Positions 52,922 to 63,857 of a stretch of 64,000 bases of DNA are shown here, in pieces; the first letter of the stretch is position 1, and each line of letters begins with the position of its first letter. The stretch is from Paenibacillus rhizophilus (GTDB taxonomy: Bacteria > Bacillota > Bacilli > Paenibacillales > Paenibacillaceae). A model generated the notes under the pieces. The model was not told where the DNA came from and did not search any database. It saw only the letters and a list, made by a program, of their open reading frames with translations. The stretch lies in the NCBI RefSeq assembly GCF_003854965.1, contig NZ_RQPI01000011.1, positions 62,001-126,000 on the forward strand, written 5' to 3'. A program made the translations under genes and the position numbers.

Positions 52922-55900
52922 ATGAGACACACAGAACTGCCCCCTAAACAGGGCCTTTACGATCCCCAGTTCGAGAAAGATGCCTGCGGCATGGGTTTTG
53001 TCGCCCATATCAAAGGAAAGCCTTCTCATGAGATTGTCAGCAACGCCTTAACCATGCTCGCCAATATGGAGCATCGCGGAGGCCAGGGAAGTGAGCCGAA
53101 TTCCGGCGATGGCGCGGGTATTATGCTGCAAATTCCGCACCGGTTCTTCTCCGAAGAAGCGAAAGCGCTCGGCTTTGAACTGCCGGAGGCGGGCCTTTAC
53201 GGTGTCGGCATGCTTTTTGTGTCTCATAACGAAAGCATCCGCACCGCACACGAGCGCATCCTGAGCGACATTATCGCCGAAGAAGGGCAGACGCTGCTCG
53301 GCTTCCGCGACGTTCCTACCTGCGACGACATGCTGGGCAAGACGGCAAAGGCCGCCAAGCCTTATGTACGCCAGGTATTTATCGGACGTTCCGGCGATAT
53401 TCAAGGCGATCTTGCCTTCGAACGCAAACTGTACGTTATCCGCAAACGGGCGGAGCTGGCTGTCCGCTACGGCGGATTGGAAGAGGGAGATTCCTTCTAC
53501 CTGCCAAGCTTGTCCTGCCGCAAAATCGTTTACAAAGGAATGCTGACCACCGAGCAGGTTGGACAGTTCTATCTCGATCTTCAGAACGAAAAGCTGGAAT
53601 CGGCGATCGCGCTTGTCCACTCCCGGTTCAGCACCAACACGTTCCCGAGCTGGGAGCGCGCGCATCCGTACCGCTTCATGATTCACAACGGCGAAATCAA
53701 CACGCTGCGCGGCAACGTGAACTGGATGCATGCACGGCAGTCCTTGTTCAAGAGCGAAGTGTTCGGCAGCGATCTGGACAAAATCAAGCCGATCATCAAC
53801 CCGGACGGGTCCGACACGGGGATGTTCGACAACACGTTTGAATTCTTGTACCTGAGCGGACGTTCCTTGCCTCATGTGGCCATGATGATGGTTCCTGAGC
53901 CGTGGAGCAACCACGACAGCATGGACGAGAAGAAAAAGGCGTTCTATGAATACCACAGCACCCTGATGGAGCCATGGGACGGGCCTGCCGCCATGGGCTT
54001 CACCGATGGCGTGCAAATCGGCGCGATCCTTGACCGCAACGGTCTGCGGCCTTCGCGCTATTATGTAACGAAGGACGATTTGATTATTCTGTCCTCCGAA
54101 GCGGGCGTACTGGATATCCCGCCGGAAAATGTGCTGTACAAGGACCGGCTGAGACCGGGCCGCATGCTGCTGGTCGATACGCAGGAAGGCCGCATTATTT
54201 CCGACGAAGAAGTGAAGGCGTCCATCGCTTCCGAGCATCCGTACCGCGACTGGCTCGACGAGCATCTGATCGGCCTCAGCGAGCTTCCGGATGCTCCGGA
54301 GCTGCCGAATCCGAAGCATGACAACGTTCAGCAGCTGCAGCAGTCTTTCGGCTATACGTTCGAGGATCTGCGCAAGGTGCTTGAGCCGATGGCGTCTAGC
54401 GGCGCCGAAGCGGTCGGCTCCATGGGCTACGATGCTCCGCTGGCGGTGCTGTCCGACCGTCCGCAACGGCTTTATAACTACTTTAAACAAATGTTCGCCC
54501 AGGTAACCAACCCGCCGATCGACGCTATCCGCGAAGAGCTGGTTACTTCGACGACAACGACAATCGGACCGGAGCGCAACCTGCTTAAACCAGAACCGGA
54601 AAGCTGTCGACAGATCGCGCTTGAGACACCGATTCTGTCCAATGAGGATTTCGCGAAGATCCGACATGTACGCCGCGCCGGCTTCAAGGCGATGACTATT
54701 CCGATTCTGTTCCCGGCGGAGCTGGGGGCCGAAGGGCTGCGTACCGCGCTTGACCGTCTGAGCGAAGCCGCTGACCGGGTTATCGATAAGGGCCACAATA
54801 TTCTTATTCTGTCCGACCGCGGAGTAGACCGCGAGAATGCGGCCATTCCGGCTCTGCTTGCCGTATCGAGCCTGCATCACCATCTGATCCGTCAAGGCAC
54901 GCGGACCAAAGTTACGATTTTGCTGGAATCCGGCGAACCGCGCGAAGTGCATCATTATGCGCTTCTGCTCGGCTACGGCGTGAGCGCGGTAAATCCGTAC
55001 CTGGCGTTCGAGAGCTTGGACGACATGATTGCCCAGGGCCTGCTGAGAGGCGTTTCGCATGAGAAGGCCGTAAAGAACTACATTAAAGCCGCGACCAAGA
55101 GCGTCGTCAAAATCCTGTCCAAGATGGGCATTTCCACGATCCAGTCCTACCGTGGCGCCCAAATCTTTGAGGCGGTCGGCCTGAATTCCGAGTTCGTTGA
55201 CCGCTACTTCACCTGGACTCCATCCCGCATCGGCGGCATCGGTCTGGAAGAAGTGGCTGCGGAGACTCTGGTGCATCACAACCGCGCCTTCTCCGATAAG
55301 GACGGCAAGGACAAAGTGCTGGATTCCGGCGGTGAATACCAATGGCGCAGCGACGGGGAGGATCATCTGTTCAACCCGCAGACAATCCACATGCTTCAGC
55401 ATTCCGTCCGCAGCGGCGATTACGATATGTACAAGAAATACTCCGCCCTTGTTCAGGGCGAGAGCAAGAAGCATCAGACGCTTCGTTCCCTGCTTGAATT
55501 CAAGCCGGTAGGAGAGCCGATTCCGCTGGAAGAAGTGGAACCGGTGGAATCGATCATGAAACGCTTCAAGACCGGAGCCATGTCCTTTGGCTCGATCAGC
55601 AAGGAAGCGCATGAGACGCTGGCGATTGCGATGAACCGCATCGGCGGTAAGAGCAATACCGGCGAAGGCGGGGAAGATCCGGCGCGCTTCATTCCGGATG
55701 CCAATGGGGATTCCCGCCGCAGCGCGATCAAGCAGGTCGCATCCGGACGGTTCGGCGTAACGTCGAATTACCTGGTGAACGCCGACGAGATTCAAATCAA
55801 GATGGCGCAGGGCGCGAAGCCGGGCGAAGGCGGACAGCTTCCGGGACGCAAGGTGTATCCTTGGGTTGCCGAGGTTCGCGGTTCCACGGCGGGCGTGGGT

Positions 55901-57517
55901 CTGATCTCGCCTCCTCCTCACCATGATATTTATTCCATCGAGGATTTGGCGGAGCTGATCTACGACCTGAAGAACGCCAACCCGCGCGCGAATATCAATG
56001 TGAAGCTCGTATCCGAGGTTGGTGTCGGAACGATTGCCGCAGGTGTGGCAAAAGGCCGCGCCGACGTGATCCTGATCAGCGGATACGACGGAGGCACCGG
56101 CGCGTCGCCGATGAACTCCATCCGTCATGCCGGCCTTCCGTGGGAACTGGGCCTTGCGGAAACGCATCAGACGCTGATGCTGAACAATCTGCGTGACCGT
56201 ATCGTCCTGGAGGCGGACGGCAAAATGCTGAGCGGCCGTGATCTGGCCGTGGCCGCGCTCCTTGGCGCCGAAGAATACGGATTTGCCACTGCGCCGCTGG
56301 TGGCTGTGGGCTGCATCATGATGCGGGTCTGCCAGATGGACACCTGTCCGGTTGGCGTCGCAACACAGAATCCGGATCTGCGCAAGAACTTTGCCGGCGA
56401 TCCGCAGCATGTCGTTAACTTTATGACTTTCGTCGCGCAGGATCTGCGCGAAATTATGGCCAGCCTCGGCTTCCGCACCATTCAAGAAATGGTCGGACGC
56501 ACCGACTGTCTGGATGCTGTTCAAGCTTCGTATCATTGGAAGAAGAAGGGCGTCGATCTCAGCGGATTGCTGCATACGCCTGAACTGCCTGAAGGCAGCA
56601 CGCGTTTCAACAGCAAGAAACAGAGTCACGGGCTGGAAGAGACGCTGGACGTATCCACGCTGCTTTCTCTTGCGGCTCCGGCCATCGAGAACGGAACGGT
56701 TGTGGAGGCATCCCTGCCGATTACGAACGTCAACCGCGCCGTCGGCACGATTCTCGGCAGCGAATTGACGCGCAAATACGGTGCGGCCGGCTTGCCGGAC
56801 GACACGATTCGCCTGAACTTCACCGGCTCTGCTGGACAAAGCCTTGGGGCATTCATGCCGAAGGGCATTACCATCACGGTTGAGGGCGACACGAACGACT
56901 ACATCGGCAAAGGCCTTTCCGGAGGCAAGCTGATCGTTAAGCCGTCTCCGAAAGCGACGTTTGCCGCCGAGGAGAACATCATTGTCGGCAACACCGGCTT
57001 CTACGGAGCGACAAGCGGCGAAGCCTATATCAGCGGCATTGCCGGCGAACGCTTCGCGGTCCGTAACTCCGGCGCCAAGGTTGTCGTTGAAGGCGTGGGC
57101 GACCACGGCTGCGAATACATGACCGGTGGACGCGTAGTCGTCTTGGGCGGAACCGGACGCAACTTCGCGGCGGGAATGTCGGGCGGCATCGCCTATGTAT
57201 ACGATCCTGACAATACGTTTATCAACCGCTGCAACCTGGAAATGGTTCTGCTGGAGCGCGTTGAGGAGAGCGAAGAGATCGAAGATCTGCATGGCATGAT
57301 CGTCCGTCATACGGAGCTGACGAACAGTGCTCTTGGACAGCGTGTGCTGGATAGCTGGCAGGATAATCTGCCGAAATTCGTCCGTGTCATTCCGAAGGAT
57401 TACAAACGGATGATGGAGCAAATCCGCAAGGTGGAAGAAACCGGCCTGACCGGCGAAGCCGCATTGATGGCTGCTTTTGAAGCGAACATGCGCGAGTTGG
57501 CACGGGTTGGCGGCTAA
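52922..57517 (+). CDS. gltB: Glutamate synthase, large subunit
   Basis: This 1531-residue enzyme makes two glutamates from glutamine and 2-oxoglutarate. Cys22 in [12 protein letters not shown] is the nucleophile of the class II glutamine amidotransferase, exposed after removal of the first residues. The central and FMN-binding domains follow ([68 protein letters not shown]). The iron-sulfur cysteines are in [15 protein letters not shown]. The C-terminal GXGXG beta-helix has [21 protein letters not shown] 52922 is chosen over an upstream in-frame ATG at 52889. The small subunit gene gltD is not next to it. Confidence 0.97.
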   Translation: MRHTELPPKQGLYDPQFEKDACGMGFVAHIKGKPSHEIVSNALTMLANMEHRGGQGSEPNSGDGAGIMLQIPHRFFSEEAKALGFELPEAGLYGVGMLFVSHNESIRTAHERILSDIIAEEGQTLLGFRDVPTCDDMLGKTAKAAKPYVRQVFIGRSGDIQGDLAFERKLYVIRKRAELAVRYGGLEEGDSFYLPSLSCRKIVYKGMLTTEQVGQFYLDLQNEKLESAIALVHSRFSTNTFPSWERAHPYRFMIHNGEINTLRGNVNWMHARQSLFKSEVFGSDLDKIKPIINPDGSDTGMFDNTFEFLYLSGRSLPHVAMMMVPEPWSNHDSMDEKKKAFYEYHSTLMEPWDGPAAMGFTDGVQIGAILDRNGLRPSRYYVTKDDLIILSSEAGVLDIPPENVLYKDRLRPGRMLLVDTQEGRIISDEEVKASIASEHPYRDWLDEHLIGLSELPDAPELPNPKHDNVQQLQQSFGYTFEDLRKVLEPMASSGAEAVGSMGYDAPLAVLSDRPQRLYNYFKQMFAQVTNPPIDAIREELVTSTTTTIGPERNLLKPEPESCRQIALETPILSNEDFAKIRHVRRAGFKAMTIPILFPAELGAEGLRTALDRLSEAADRVIDKGHNILILSDRGVDRENAAIPALLAVSSLHHHLIRQGTRTKVTILLESGEPREVHHYALLLGYGVSAVNPYLAFESLDDMIAQGLLRGVSHEKAVKNYIKAATKSVVKILSKMGISTIQSYRGAQIFEAVGLNSEFVDRYFTWTPSRIGGIGLEEVAAETLVHHNRAFSDKDGKDKVLDSGGEYQWRSDGEDHLFNPQTIHMLQHSVRSGDYDMYKKYSALVQGESKKHQTLRSLLEFKPVGEPIPLEEVEPVESIMKRFKTGAMSFGSISKEAHETLAIAMNRIGGKSNTGEGGEDPARFIPDANGDSRRSAIKQVASGRFGVTSNYLVNADEIQIKMAQGAKPGEGGQLPGRKVYPWVAEVRGSTAGVGLISPPPHHDIYSIEDLAELIYDLKNANPRANINVKLVSEVGVGTIAAGVAKGRADVILISGYDGGTGASPMNSIRHAGLPWELGLAETHQTLMLNNLRDRIVLEADGKMLSGRDLAVAALLGAEEYGFATAPLVAVGCIMMRVCQMDTCPVGVATQNPDLRKNFAGDPQHVVNFMTFVAQDLREIMASLGFRTIQEMVGRTDCLDAVQASYHWKKKGVDLSGLLHTPELPEGSTRFNSKKQSHGLEETLDVSTLLSLAAPAIENGTVVEASLPITNVNRAVGTILGSELTRKYGAAGLPDDTIRLNFTGSAGQSLGAFMPKGITITVEGDTNDYIGKGLSGGKLIVKPSPKATFAAEENIIVGNTGFYGATSGEAYISGIAGERFAVRNSGAKVVVEGVGDHGCEYMTGGRVVVLGGTGRNFAAGMSGGIAYVYDPDNTFINRCNLEMVLLERVEESEEIEDLHGMIVRHTELTNSALGQRVLDSWQDNLPKFVRVIPKDYKRMMEQIRKVEETGLTGEAALMAAFEANMRELARVGG

Positions 57518-57566
57518 GCGGCAAGCTAACACTTTCTTATATTTTTAAATAACGATAACGCAATGC

Positions 57567-57608
57567 AAGCGGCAGTTTGGAGCAGGGCTCCGAGCTGCCG
57601 CTTTTTTT
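57567..57608 (+). terminator. Terminator after the glutamate synthase gene
   Basis: AAGCGGCAG pairs with CTGCCGCTT (9 bp, with a GGAGC..GCTCC inner stem), followed by a run of T. Confidence 0.92.
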
Positions 57609-57719
57609 GCTAATCAGAGAAAGATACAGAAAAGTTTTTGCAGTATGTTTACTGTCGGAGTCGTCTAACCTAATATAGGGAATTTTTTGCGAAATTTATA
57701 ACGGAAGGATGGTGCAATA

Positions 57720-58649
57720 ATGACGGCAAATATAGCGGTTCAGGAACCGGTCGCCAGGCTCCTTGGCGTGACCAAACAAATCGGCAAGAAAACGCTGGTC
57801 AGCGACTTGACGCTCGATATTCCGGCGGGACAAATCTTCGGCTTTCTGGGCCCGAATGGCGCGGGCAAGACAACAACCATAAGGATGATGGTTGGGCTGA
57901 TCTCGATTAGCCGGGGCGATATTATGATTGGCGGAAGAAGCATCAGGACGAATTTTGAAGAGGCGGTGGCGCAGGTCGGAGCGATTGTGGAAAATCCGGA
58001 AATGTACAAGTTTTTGACCGGATACCAGAATTTGCGGCAGTATGCGCGTATGGTCAGTGGAGTAACGAAGCAGCGCATTGATGAAGTCATCCAGCTCGTC
58101 GGACTGAACAATCGTATTCATGACAAAGTGAAGAGCTATTCGCTCGGCATGCGCCAGCGTCTCGGGGTAGCCCAGGCTTTACTTCACCGTCCCAAGCTGC
58201 TCATTCTGGACGAGCCGACTAACGGTCTTGATCCCCAGGGCATCCGCGAACTGCGTGATTATCTGCGGCGGCTGTGCCGGGACGAAGGAACAAGCGTGTT
58301 TGTCTCCAGCCACTTGCTGTCCGAAATGGAACTGATGTGCGACAGCGTGGCGGTCATTCAGAACGGCAAACTGGTCGACGTACGTCAGCTTAAGAGTGTA
58401 GGAGATGCTAAGGCAGGGCCGCAGAGCAGGGAGATCTTGTTCGAAGTGAATGATCCGGGAGCCGCACAGGCGCTTATCGGCGGAACTGTGGAGGCGGAAG
58501 GCCTTGTCGTGAGAGCTCTCCGGAGCGATATTCCCGGGCTGAACGAACGGCTGATAGGCGGCGGAATTCAAGTATACGGCATAAAAGAAGTTGTCGTTTC
58601 GCTTGAGGACCAATTCCTGAAGATGACAGGAGGTGAAGGCATTGAGTAG
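57720..58649 (+). CDS. ABC transporter ATP-binding protein (BcrA-type exporter)
   Basis: This 309-residue ATPase has Walker A GPNGAGKTT, the Q-loop region, signature YSLGMRQRLGVAQ, Walker B LLILDEPTNGLDPQG and H-loop VFVSSHLLSEMELM. A C-terminal extension (about 215-309) is typical of the bacitracin/lantibiotic-type exporter subfamily. It pairs with the permease encoded immediately downstream (8-base overlap). Substrate unknown; such pairs often serve peptide or antibiotic resistance, or lipid-related export. Confidence 0.9.
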   Translation: MTANIAVQEPVARLLGVTKQIGKKTLVSDLTLDIPAGQIFGFLGPNGAGKTTTIRMMVGLISISRGDIMIGGRSIRTNFEEAVAQVGAIVENPEMYKFLTGYQNLRQYARMVSGVTKQRIDEVIQLVGLNNRIHDKVKSYSLGMRQRLGVAQALLHRPKLLILDEPTNGLDPQGIRELRDYLRRLCRDEGTSVFVSSHLLSEMELMCDSVAVIQNGKLVDVRQLKSVGDAKAGPQSREILFEVNDPGAAQALIGGTVEAEGLVVRALRSDIPGLNERLIGGGIQVYGIKEVVVSLEDQFLKMTGGEGIE

Positions 58650-59424
58650 TTTCTCGGCGCTTGTACATAACGAGAATATTAAAATATACAGCCGCATCCG
58701 TACCTGGATCATGCTGTTTCTGCTCGTTGTTTTGAGTATCCTGGTGCCGGTGCTTACGTACGTAACCAGCGAGCCGCAATACCGGCCGACCATGTGGAAC
58801 AGCTTTCAAATGACGATAAGCGTAATGTTCTTCTTGAATACGATTTTTACCGTTGTCATCGCTTCGGATGCCGTGGCGGGCGAATTCTCTTGGGGAACGA
58901 TCAAGCTGCTGCTGATCCGGCCCTGGAGCCGCTCGAAAATCCTGCTTTCAAAATATATTGCGATGGTGCTGTTCAGCATCCTCACGACGGTTCTGCTGGC
59001 GGTTTGTGCGTTCGGAGCGTCGCGCATTCTGTTTTCCGCGGAAGGAACGTCCATGCCGATTGGCGGCTGGAGTCCGGAAGCTTATAGCCTGTTGGATATC
59101 GGCTGCCGGTATATCGAGCTGTTCCTGACCGCGGCGATTGCCTTCATGGTCTCCAGCGTGTTCCGCGCAAGCGGCCTGGCGATCGGCCTGTCGCTGTTTA
59201 TTATGTTCGCCAAGGATGTATTTACCGCTATTTTCAATCCCGAACGGTATGAATGGGCGAAGTATTTGCTCTTTACCCATATGGACTTAAGCGCCTATCT
59301 GGTGGCGGACAAAGGACCCGGAGGCGTGACCCTGGGCTTCTCCATTGCGGTGCTTGCCGTCTATTATGCCGTTTTCCTGCTGTTGTCCTGGGTTGTGTTC
59401 AGCCGCAGAGACGTTGCCGGTTGA
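58642..59424 (+). CDS. ABC-2 type transporter permease
   Basis: This 260-residue membrane protein has six predicted segments of the BcrB/ABC-2 type (TWIMLFLLVVLSILVPVLTYV, FFLNTIFTVVIASDAVAGEFSWGTIKLLLIRPWSRSKILLSKYIAMVLFS, and four further spans). The GEFSWGTIKLLLIRPWSR loop is the characteristic coupling region. The TTG at 58642 follows AGGAGGTGA with ideal spacing, although a GTG at 58633 is in frame. It forms an exporter with the preceding ATPase. Confidence 0.88.
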   Translation: MSSFSALVHNENIKIYSRIRTWIMLFLLVVLSILVPVLTYVTSEPQYRPTMWNSFQMTISVMFFLNTIFTVVIASDAVAGEFSWGTIKLLLIRPWSRSKILLSKYIAMVLFSILTTVLLAVCAFGASRILFSAEGTSMPIGGWSPEAYSLLDIGCRYIELFLTAAIAFMVSSVFRASGLAIGLSLFIMFAKDVFTAIFNPERYEWAKYLLFTHMDLSAYLVADKGPGGVTLGFSIAVLAVYYAVFLLLSWVVFSRRDVAG

Positions 59425-59473
59425 CCGGAAAAAAACAAGAAGCCGGGCCTGGCCATATCATGGAGGTCAGCTC

Positions 59474-59917
59474 CTAAGAGGCGTGTCCGTCATGCTGTAA
59501 ATCGTCTTCTGCATTTGCGGCGCATTCTGCGGTCCATACTGAACCGTTCGCTCCTTCCGGAGAGGACGGTTCTTCCATTTCTACCAACCCGTTCAGGATT
59601 CCGCCCTCCATTATGGAGAGCTTGCCTGCCGCCGCACTGCCGTGCAGACTGCCTGTCGAGGTCAGAATCAGGCTGTGCTTCGCGGTTACATCCCCGAATA
59701 CTTTACCTGCGATAAATACATCGGCGGCGGTAATGCTGGCATGGACGCGTCCTTGCTCGCCGATCGTTAACGTGCCGCTGCAGCGGATTTCTCCCGTAAA
59801 ACCGCCGTCAATGCGCAAATTGGTGTCACATTGGATTTTTCCTTCCAGCGTTCCTCCATGGCCGAACAGGGAATCTGTTGAAGCGCCGGGCTTTCCTTTT
59901 CCTTTTTTATTCCACAT
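59474..59917 (-). CDS. Bactofilin (polymer-forming cytoskeletal protein)
   Basis: This 147-residue protein has a bactofilin beta-helix core from about 20 to 115 (SLFGHGGTLEGKIQCDTNLRIDGGFTGEIRCSGTLTIGEQGRVHASITAADVFIAGKVFGDVTAKHSL), with regular alternating hydrophobic and glycine positions. Short unstructured termini follow the usual pattern. Bactofilins polymerise without nucleotides and position cell-wall or EPS enzymes. It starts 35 bases after the stop of the M23 peptidase gene on the same strand, a pairing seen in many bacteria. Confidence 0.92.
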   Translation of the reverse strand: MWNKKGKGKPGASTDSLFGHGGTLEGKIQCDTNLRIDGGFTGEIRCSGTLTIGEQGRVHASITAADVFIAGKVFGDVTAKHSLILTSTGSLHGSAAAGKLSIMEGGILNGLVEMEEPSSPEGANGSVWTAECAANAEDDLQHDGHAS

Positions 59918-59952
59918 GCTTCATTCCTCCATTTCTTCATCGCGGGTTCATT

Positions 59953-61089
59953 TCAATTCGGTTGGACATAGGACAAGGGGTTGACGGTCTTGTTCTGTTT
60001 GCTGACCTGGAAATGCAGATGAGGGCCGGTGCTTCTTCCGGTGCTGCCGACCTGTCCGATTCGCTGGCCTTTGACGACCTTGTCTCCGGCGGACACTGCC
60101 GAGCTGCTGAGATGCATATAGGAGGTCTGCAGCCCGTTTCCGTGGTCAATCACGATGTAATTGCCGCGCGCAGCCGACCATTCTGCGGCAAGGATTGTAC
60201 CGCTCTGAGCTGCAAATATAAAATCGCCTGTCTGAGCCGCGATGTCGATTCCGGCGTGGAAAGAAGAACTTCCTTTGAAAGGATCGGTACGATAGCCGAA
60301 GCTGGAGGAGACGGTCCGGGAGGAAGTGGGCCACAGGAAAGAATGCATCTGGCGCGCGTTATGCCGAAGCTTCTGCTGCTGCAGATCCGCCTCCGCTTTT
60401 TGGGCATCCAGTACCGTACGGGAAAGGCTCCGGACCATCTCTTCGAGCATGCCGCTGAGTTCCGTAAGCTCGTCCTTTGTCTCCAGGAGGGTACGGATCT
60501 CCCCGTTCCCGTAGGAGGCGACATATTCGCCTCCTACGCGTAAGGCGGGGGTGTCATCGATGGCGGCGGTAAAGGCTCCGATACGGATGGTGATAGCTGA
60601 AGGAGAAGCGGAATGGGCCGGCGCGGCGAATATGGCCTTTGACCCGGAGTCTGCGCCGGACGCGGAACCCGTCCCTTGAACGGACATGTCCGCTGTCGAT
60701 TCCTTACCGTGAGAATCCTCCTTTTGTTGATTAATCAGGTTTTGCAGTTCCTGTTCCAGCGCATCTACGCTTTTTAGCCGTTCCTTGATCGCTTTGGCTT
60801 CTTTCGAGAGCCCGGCGGCTTCACTTTGGACCTGCTGCAGCGTTTTTTCCTTATCCGCGATCTTCGCTTCCAGACGAACATTCTGCGAGGACAGGGCGGC
60901 GGCTTCGGCCTCAAGTTCCTGCATGGAGCGGGAGGCATGATAATGCATGGAGCTGATCAGACTCGACAAGGACAGAACGGCCGCGGCCGGAAGGGCCATA
61001 GCCATCGGTCTGGAAAGCTGAAGCTGTCTGACCGGACGCCCGGCATCCCTGACAACGAGAAGGGTAATCTTATCTGATTGACTTTTCAT
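59953..61089 (-). CDS. M23-family metallopeptidase, membrane-anchored
   Basis: This 378-residue protein has an N-terminal cytoplasmic stretch, one membrane segment (about 28-47, PMAMALPAAAVLSLSSLISS), a coiled coil at about 55-115, and a Ser/Ala-rich region. The peptidase domain (about 255-378) is of the LytM type: SSFGYRTDPFKGSSSFHAGIDIAA with the first zinc histidine and aspartate, then HLHFQV with the last histidines (GPHLHF). It cuts peptide cross-bridges in peptidoglycan or activates such enzymes. It is encoded directly before bactofilin, which may localise it. Confidence 0.92.
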   Translation of the reverse strand: MKSQSDKITLLVVRDAGRPVRQLQLSRPMAMALPAAAVLSLSSLISSMHYHASRSMQELEAEAAALSSQNVRLEAKIADKEKTLQQVQSEAAGLSKEAKAIKERLKSVDALEQELQNLINQQKEDSHGKESTADMSVQGTGSASGADSGSKAIFAAPAHSASPSAITIRIGAFTAAIDDTPALRVGGEYVASYGNGEIRTLLETKDELTELSGMLEEMVRSLSRTVLDAQKAEADLQQQKLRHNARQMHSFLWPTSSRTVSSSFGYRTDPFKGSSSFHAGIDIAAQTGDFIFAAQSGTILAAEWSAARGNYIVIDHGNGLQTSYMHLSSSAVSAGDKVVKGQRIGQVGSTGRSTGPHLHFQVSKQNKTVNPLSYVQPN

Positions 61090-61292
61090 AACATCTCCTT
61101 CCTGCGCCCAGACCGTAAGGCTCGCGGCCGGAAGCTTTGTTGTTCACGTTGTCCATATTACTCTATGTATTCCGGACCGCACGGGATCATGACATGTGAT
61201 TAATTGAATAAAGCGGGGGAGTTTCGGCAAAACCTGTACTTATGCAGCTTACACGGTCTGTCGCGTACGACAGCAAAGGAGAATAGGACGGC

Positions 61293-62723
61293 ATGAAAAT
61301 ATTCGTTGCAGTGCTGTGTTTGTTTATTGTACAGATCATTGTGATTCTGTTTCTCGAATACCGCCGTCCTCAAAGAGCGGTCGCCTGGCTGTTTCTGCTC
61401 TTTTGCTGTCCGCCGCTCGGTCTGCTGGTCTATTACTTTTTAGGCCGGGATTACAAACAGGGCCGCAGGCTTAAAGCTTGCGCCGCAGAAACGCGCTGCG
61501 GACTCCACGGGCACGCCGAAGAACGGAGCCGGCCCATAACCCGCGTGGAGGATACCGGTAACCCGGAGCTGGCCGGCCGAAAAGAGCTGCTGCGCTTGCT
61601 TTCCGGGCTGTCGGAAAGTCCGGTAACCGGCAGAAACGCCACCCGGATTCTGGTTAACGCGGGCGAAACCTACGCTTCCATGCTTGAAGCGATGGAAGCG
61701 GCTTCCGAGCATATCCATCTGGAGGTATATATTTTTCGCGATGACGGTATCGGGGAGAGATTCCAGGATGTCATGATCCGCAAAGCCCGGCAGGGTGTAA
61801 AAGTCCGTTTGCTGTGCGACGGGCTCGGCAGCCACAAGCTGAGCCGGCGCTTTCTTCGCGCGTTATCCGGCGCCGGGGTAGAGACGCATTTGTTTCTGCC
61901 GCCGCTCGCGTCGCTGCTCGGCGGGCGCTTCAATTACCGCAACCATCGTAAAATCCTTGTGGTGGACGGTCTTGTCGGCTTCACCGGCGGGATCAACATC
62001 GGCGACGAATACTTGGGCAAAGACCCGAAAATGGGATTTTGGCGCGATACCCATCTGAAGCTGGAGGGAGACGCCGTCTACTTTATCCAGCGTATTTTCC
62101 TGAAAGATTGGCGGCTGGCTTCCGGTGAACGTTTAAGCCATCCGCGTCTGTTCCCCATCCATGCCTGTGAAGGCAAAGAGGGAGTTCAAATCATCGGCAG
62201 CGGTCCGGACGGCGCAATCGACTCCGCACAGACTATGATTTTTGCCGCGCTCAGCGCGGCGGAGAAGCGGATTTGGATCGAGACGCCTTATTTTATACCC
62301 GATCCGGCAATTTTACGGGCGCTTAAAACCGCCGTTTTGCGAGGAGCGGATGTGCGGATTATCATTCCGGGCAAACCCGACAATGCGTTTGTCTATAACG
62401 CCTCTCTTTCGTACTTGGATGATTTGCTGGATGCTGGCGTGAAATTTTACCGTTACCGCAAGGGCTTTATGCATGCAAAGGTATGGATCGCCGACGGTCT
62501 GCTGGCTTCTGTTGGCAGTGTCAACCTGGATATGCGGAGCTTCTATTCCAATTTCGAGCTGTCTGCTGTGCTGCTTCAGCCGCAGCGCATCGAAGAACTG
62601 GCCGATCAGTTTCGGCGCGACCTGGAGGACAGCGAGGCGGTTGATCCGGATGTTTTCAGCAAACGGGGCAATGCCGCCCGGAGAAAAGAAGAAATTTGCA
62701 GCCTGCTTTCTCCGCTTCTGTGA
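61293..62723 (+). CDS. cls: Cardiolipin synthase, phospholipase D type
   Basis: This 476-residue membrane enzyme joins two phosphatidylglycerols to cardiolipin and glycerol. Two N-terminal membrane segments (about 2-20 and 30-50) are followed by two HKD motifs: HRKILVVDGLVGFTGGIN and HAKVWIADGLLASVGSVN. The conserved Asp and the downstream GGxN/GSxN are present in both. The ATG follows AAAGGAG. It is divergently oriented to the M23-bactofilin pair. Confidence 0.95.
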   Translation: MKIFVAVLCLFIVQIIVILFLEYRRPQRAVAWLFLLFCCPPLGLLVYYFLGRDYKQGRRLKACAAETRCGLHGHAEERSRPITRVEDTGNPELAGRKELLRLLSGLSESPVTGRNATRILVNAGETYASMLEAMEAASEHIHLEVYIFRDDGIGERFQDVMIRKARQGVKVRLLCDGLGSHKLSRRFLRALSGAGVETHLFLPPLASLLGGRFNYRNHRKILVVDGLVGFTGGINIGDEYLGKDPKMGFWRDTHLKLEGDAVYFIQRIFLKDWRLASGERLSHPRLFPIHACEGKEGVQIIGSGPDGAIDSAQTMIFAALSAAEKRIWIETPYFIPDPAILRALKTAVLRGADVRIIIPGKPDNAFVYNASLSYLDDLLDAGVKFYRYRKGFMHAKVWIADGLLASVGSVNLDMRSFYSNFELSAVLLQPQRIEELADQFRRDLEDSEAVDPDVFSKRGNAARRKEEICSLLSPLL

Positions 62724-62796
62724 AAGGAAATAGGGCAGGAGATCAAATTCAGCAAGGGTTATTTGGGTTGTCCATTCATTATCGGGTATTGCAATG

Positions 62797-62805
62797 TGAT
62801 ATAAT
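62797..62805 (+). promoter_or_regulatory. Extended -10 promoter element of the YitT gene
   Basis: TGATATAAT is an extended -10 (TGN-TATAAT) 44 bases before the start codon; a second TATAAT overlaps at 62805-62810. No good -35 is present, which is common for extended -10 promoters. Confidence 0.5.
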
Positions 62806-62848
62806 ATAATGACTATTGAAAAATTACGGCAAAGACAGGGGGAGTTCT

Positions 62849-63757
62849 ATGGGTACGAGTCCACACATTCTAGTTAAAGAGGAACCGAATAAACCCCGGA
62901 AATCCGGGACAATCAAGACAGCCAGACTGGCGCAGCGTACCGTGATGATGGTAATTGGGGCAGGCATGATGGCCGTGGCGCTAGAAATTTTCCTCGTTCC
63001 GAATCAGATGGTCGATGGCGGCATAACAGGCATTTCGATTATGCTGTCGCATATTTTTGATATTCCCCTCGGGATTTTACTGACACTTCTCAATCTTCCT
63101 TTTCTTATCGTCGGCTATAAGCAAATCGGCAAGACGTTCGCATTATCCACACTGTTTGCGGTCGTCGTAATGTCGATCGGCACTCAATTGCTTCATCCTG
63201 TGCAGCCGATTACGGTGGAGCCGCTGCTTGCAGCGGTATTTGGCGGCGTTATTCTCGGCGTCGGCGTCGGACTTGTGGTGCGTTATGGAGGATCGCTGGA
63301 CGGCACGGAAATTGTGGCGATTCTGGTTGCCAAAAGACTGCCATTTTCAGTGGGCGAGGTCGTTATGTTCTTCAATCTGTTTATTTTGACTGGAGCGGGC
63401 TTTGTGTTCGGTTGGAATAATGCCATGTTCTCGCTGATTGCCTACTATATTGCGTTCAAAATGATTGATGTCACCCTCGAAGGTTTGGATCAGTCGAAGT
63501 CGGTCTGGATCATCAGCGATAAATACCGCGATATTGGCGAAGCGCTGACGGAGCGGCTCGGCCGGGGCGTAACTTACCTGCAGGGGGAAGGCGGATTTTC
63601 GGGCGAGGACAAGAAAGTTATTTTCGTCGTGATCACCCGGCTGGAAGAAGCCAAGATGAAGGCAATTGTCGAAGACTGGGATTCCGAGGCTTTTGTTGCA
63701 GTCGGGAATATCCATGATGTCAAAGGCGGACGCTTTAAAAAGAAATCCATTCACTAA
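62849..63757 (+). CDS. YitT family membrane protein
   Basis: This 302-residue protein has five or six membrane segments of the YitT/DUF161 type (VMMVIGAGMMAVALEIFLVPNQMVDGGITGISIMLSHIFDIPLGILLTLLNLPFLIVGYKQIG is the family core) and a C-terminal DUF2179 domain at about residues 220-300. The long hydrophilic N-terminus (about 30 residues) is unusual but seen in some relatives. Function is unknown in the family. ATG 62849 follows CAGGGGGAG; the frame is open to 62816. Confidence 0.9.
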   Translation: MGTSPHILVKEEPNKPRKSGTIKTARLAQRTVMMVIGAGMMAVALEIFLVPNQMVDGGITGISIMLSHIFDIPLGILLTLLNLPFLIVGYKQIGKTFALSTLFAVVVMSIGTQLLHPVQPITVEPLLAAVFGGVILGVGVGLVVRYGGSLDGTEIVAILVAKRLPFSVGEVVMFFNLFILTGAGFVFGWNNAMFSLIAYYIAFKMIDVTLEGLDQSKSVWIISDKYRDIGEALTERLGRGVTYLQGEGGFSGEDKKVIFVVITRLEEAKMKAIVEDWDSEAFVAVGNIHDVKGGRFKKKSIH

Positions 63758-63787
63758 GCACTCATACTCGAAAAAATACGCATACTC

Positions 63788-63826
63788 AAAACCTCCGCAT
63801 CGCAGCCTGCGAAAGACGGAGGTTTT
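63788..63826. terminator. Bidirectional terminator between YitT and the right-edge gene
   Basis: AAAACCTCCG pairs with CGGAGGTTTT (10 bp), giving T tracts in both directions between convergent genes. Confidence 0.8.
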
Positions 63827-63857
63827 GCCGTTTATGGCGCCGAAGATGGACAATCGC

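Noticed and set aside
53048..57532. Open reading frame of 1494 codons on the minus strand opposite glutamate synthase
   Set aside because: It is a shadow of the strongly biased gltB codons. It has no ribosome binding site, its product is rich in Arg, His and Gln without domains, and gltB itself is unmistakable.
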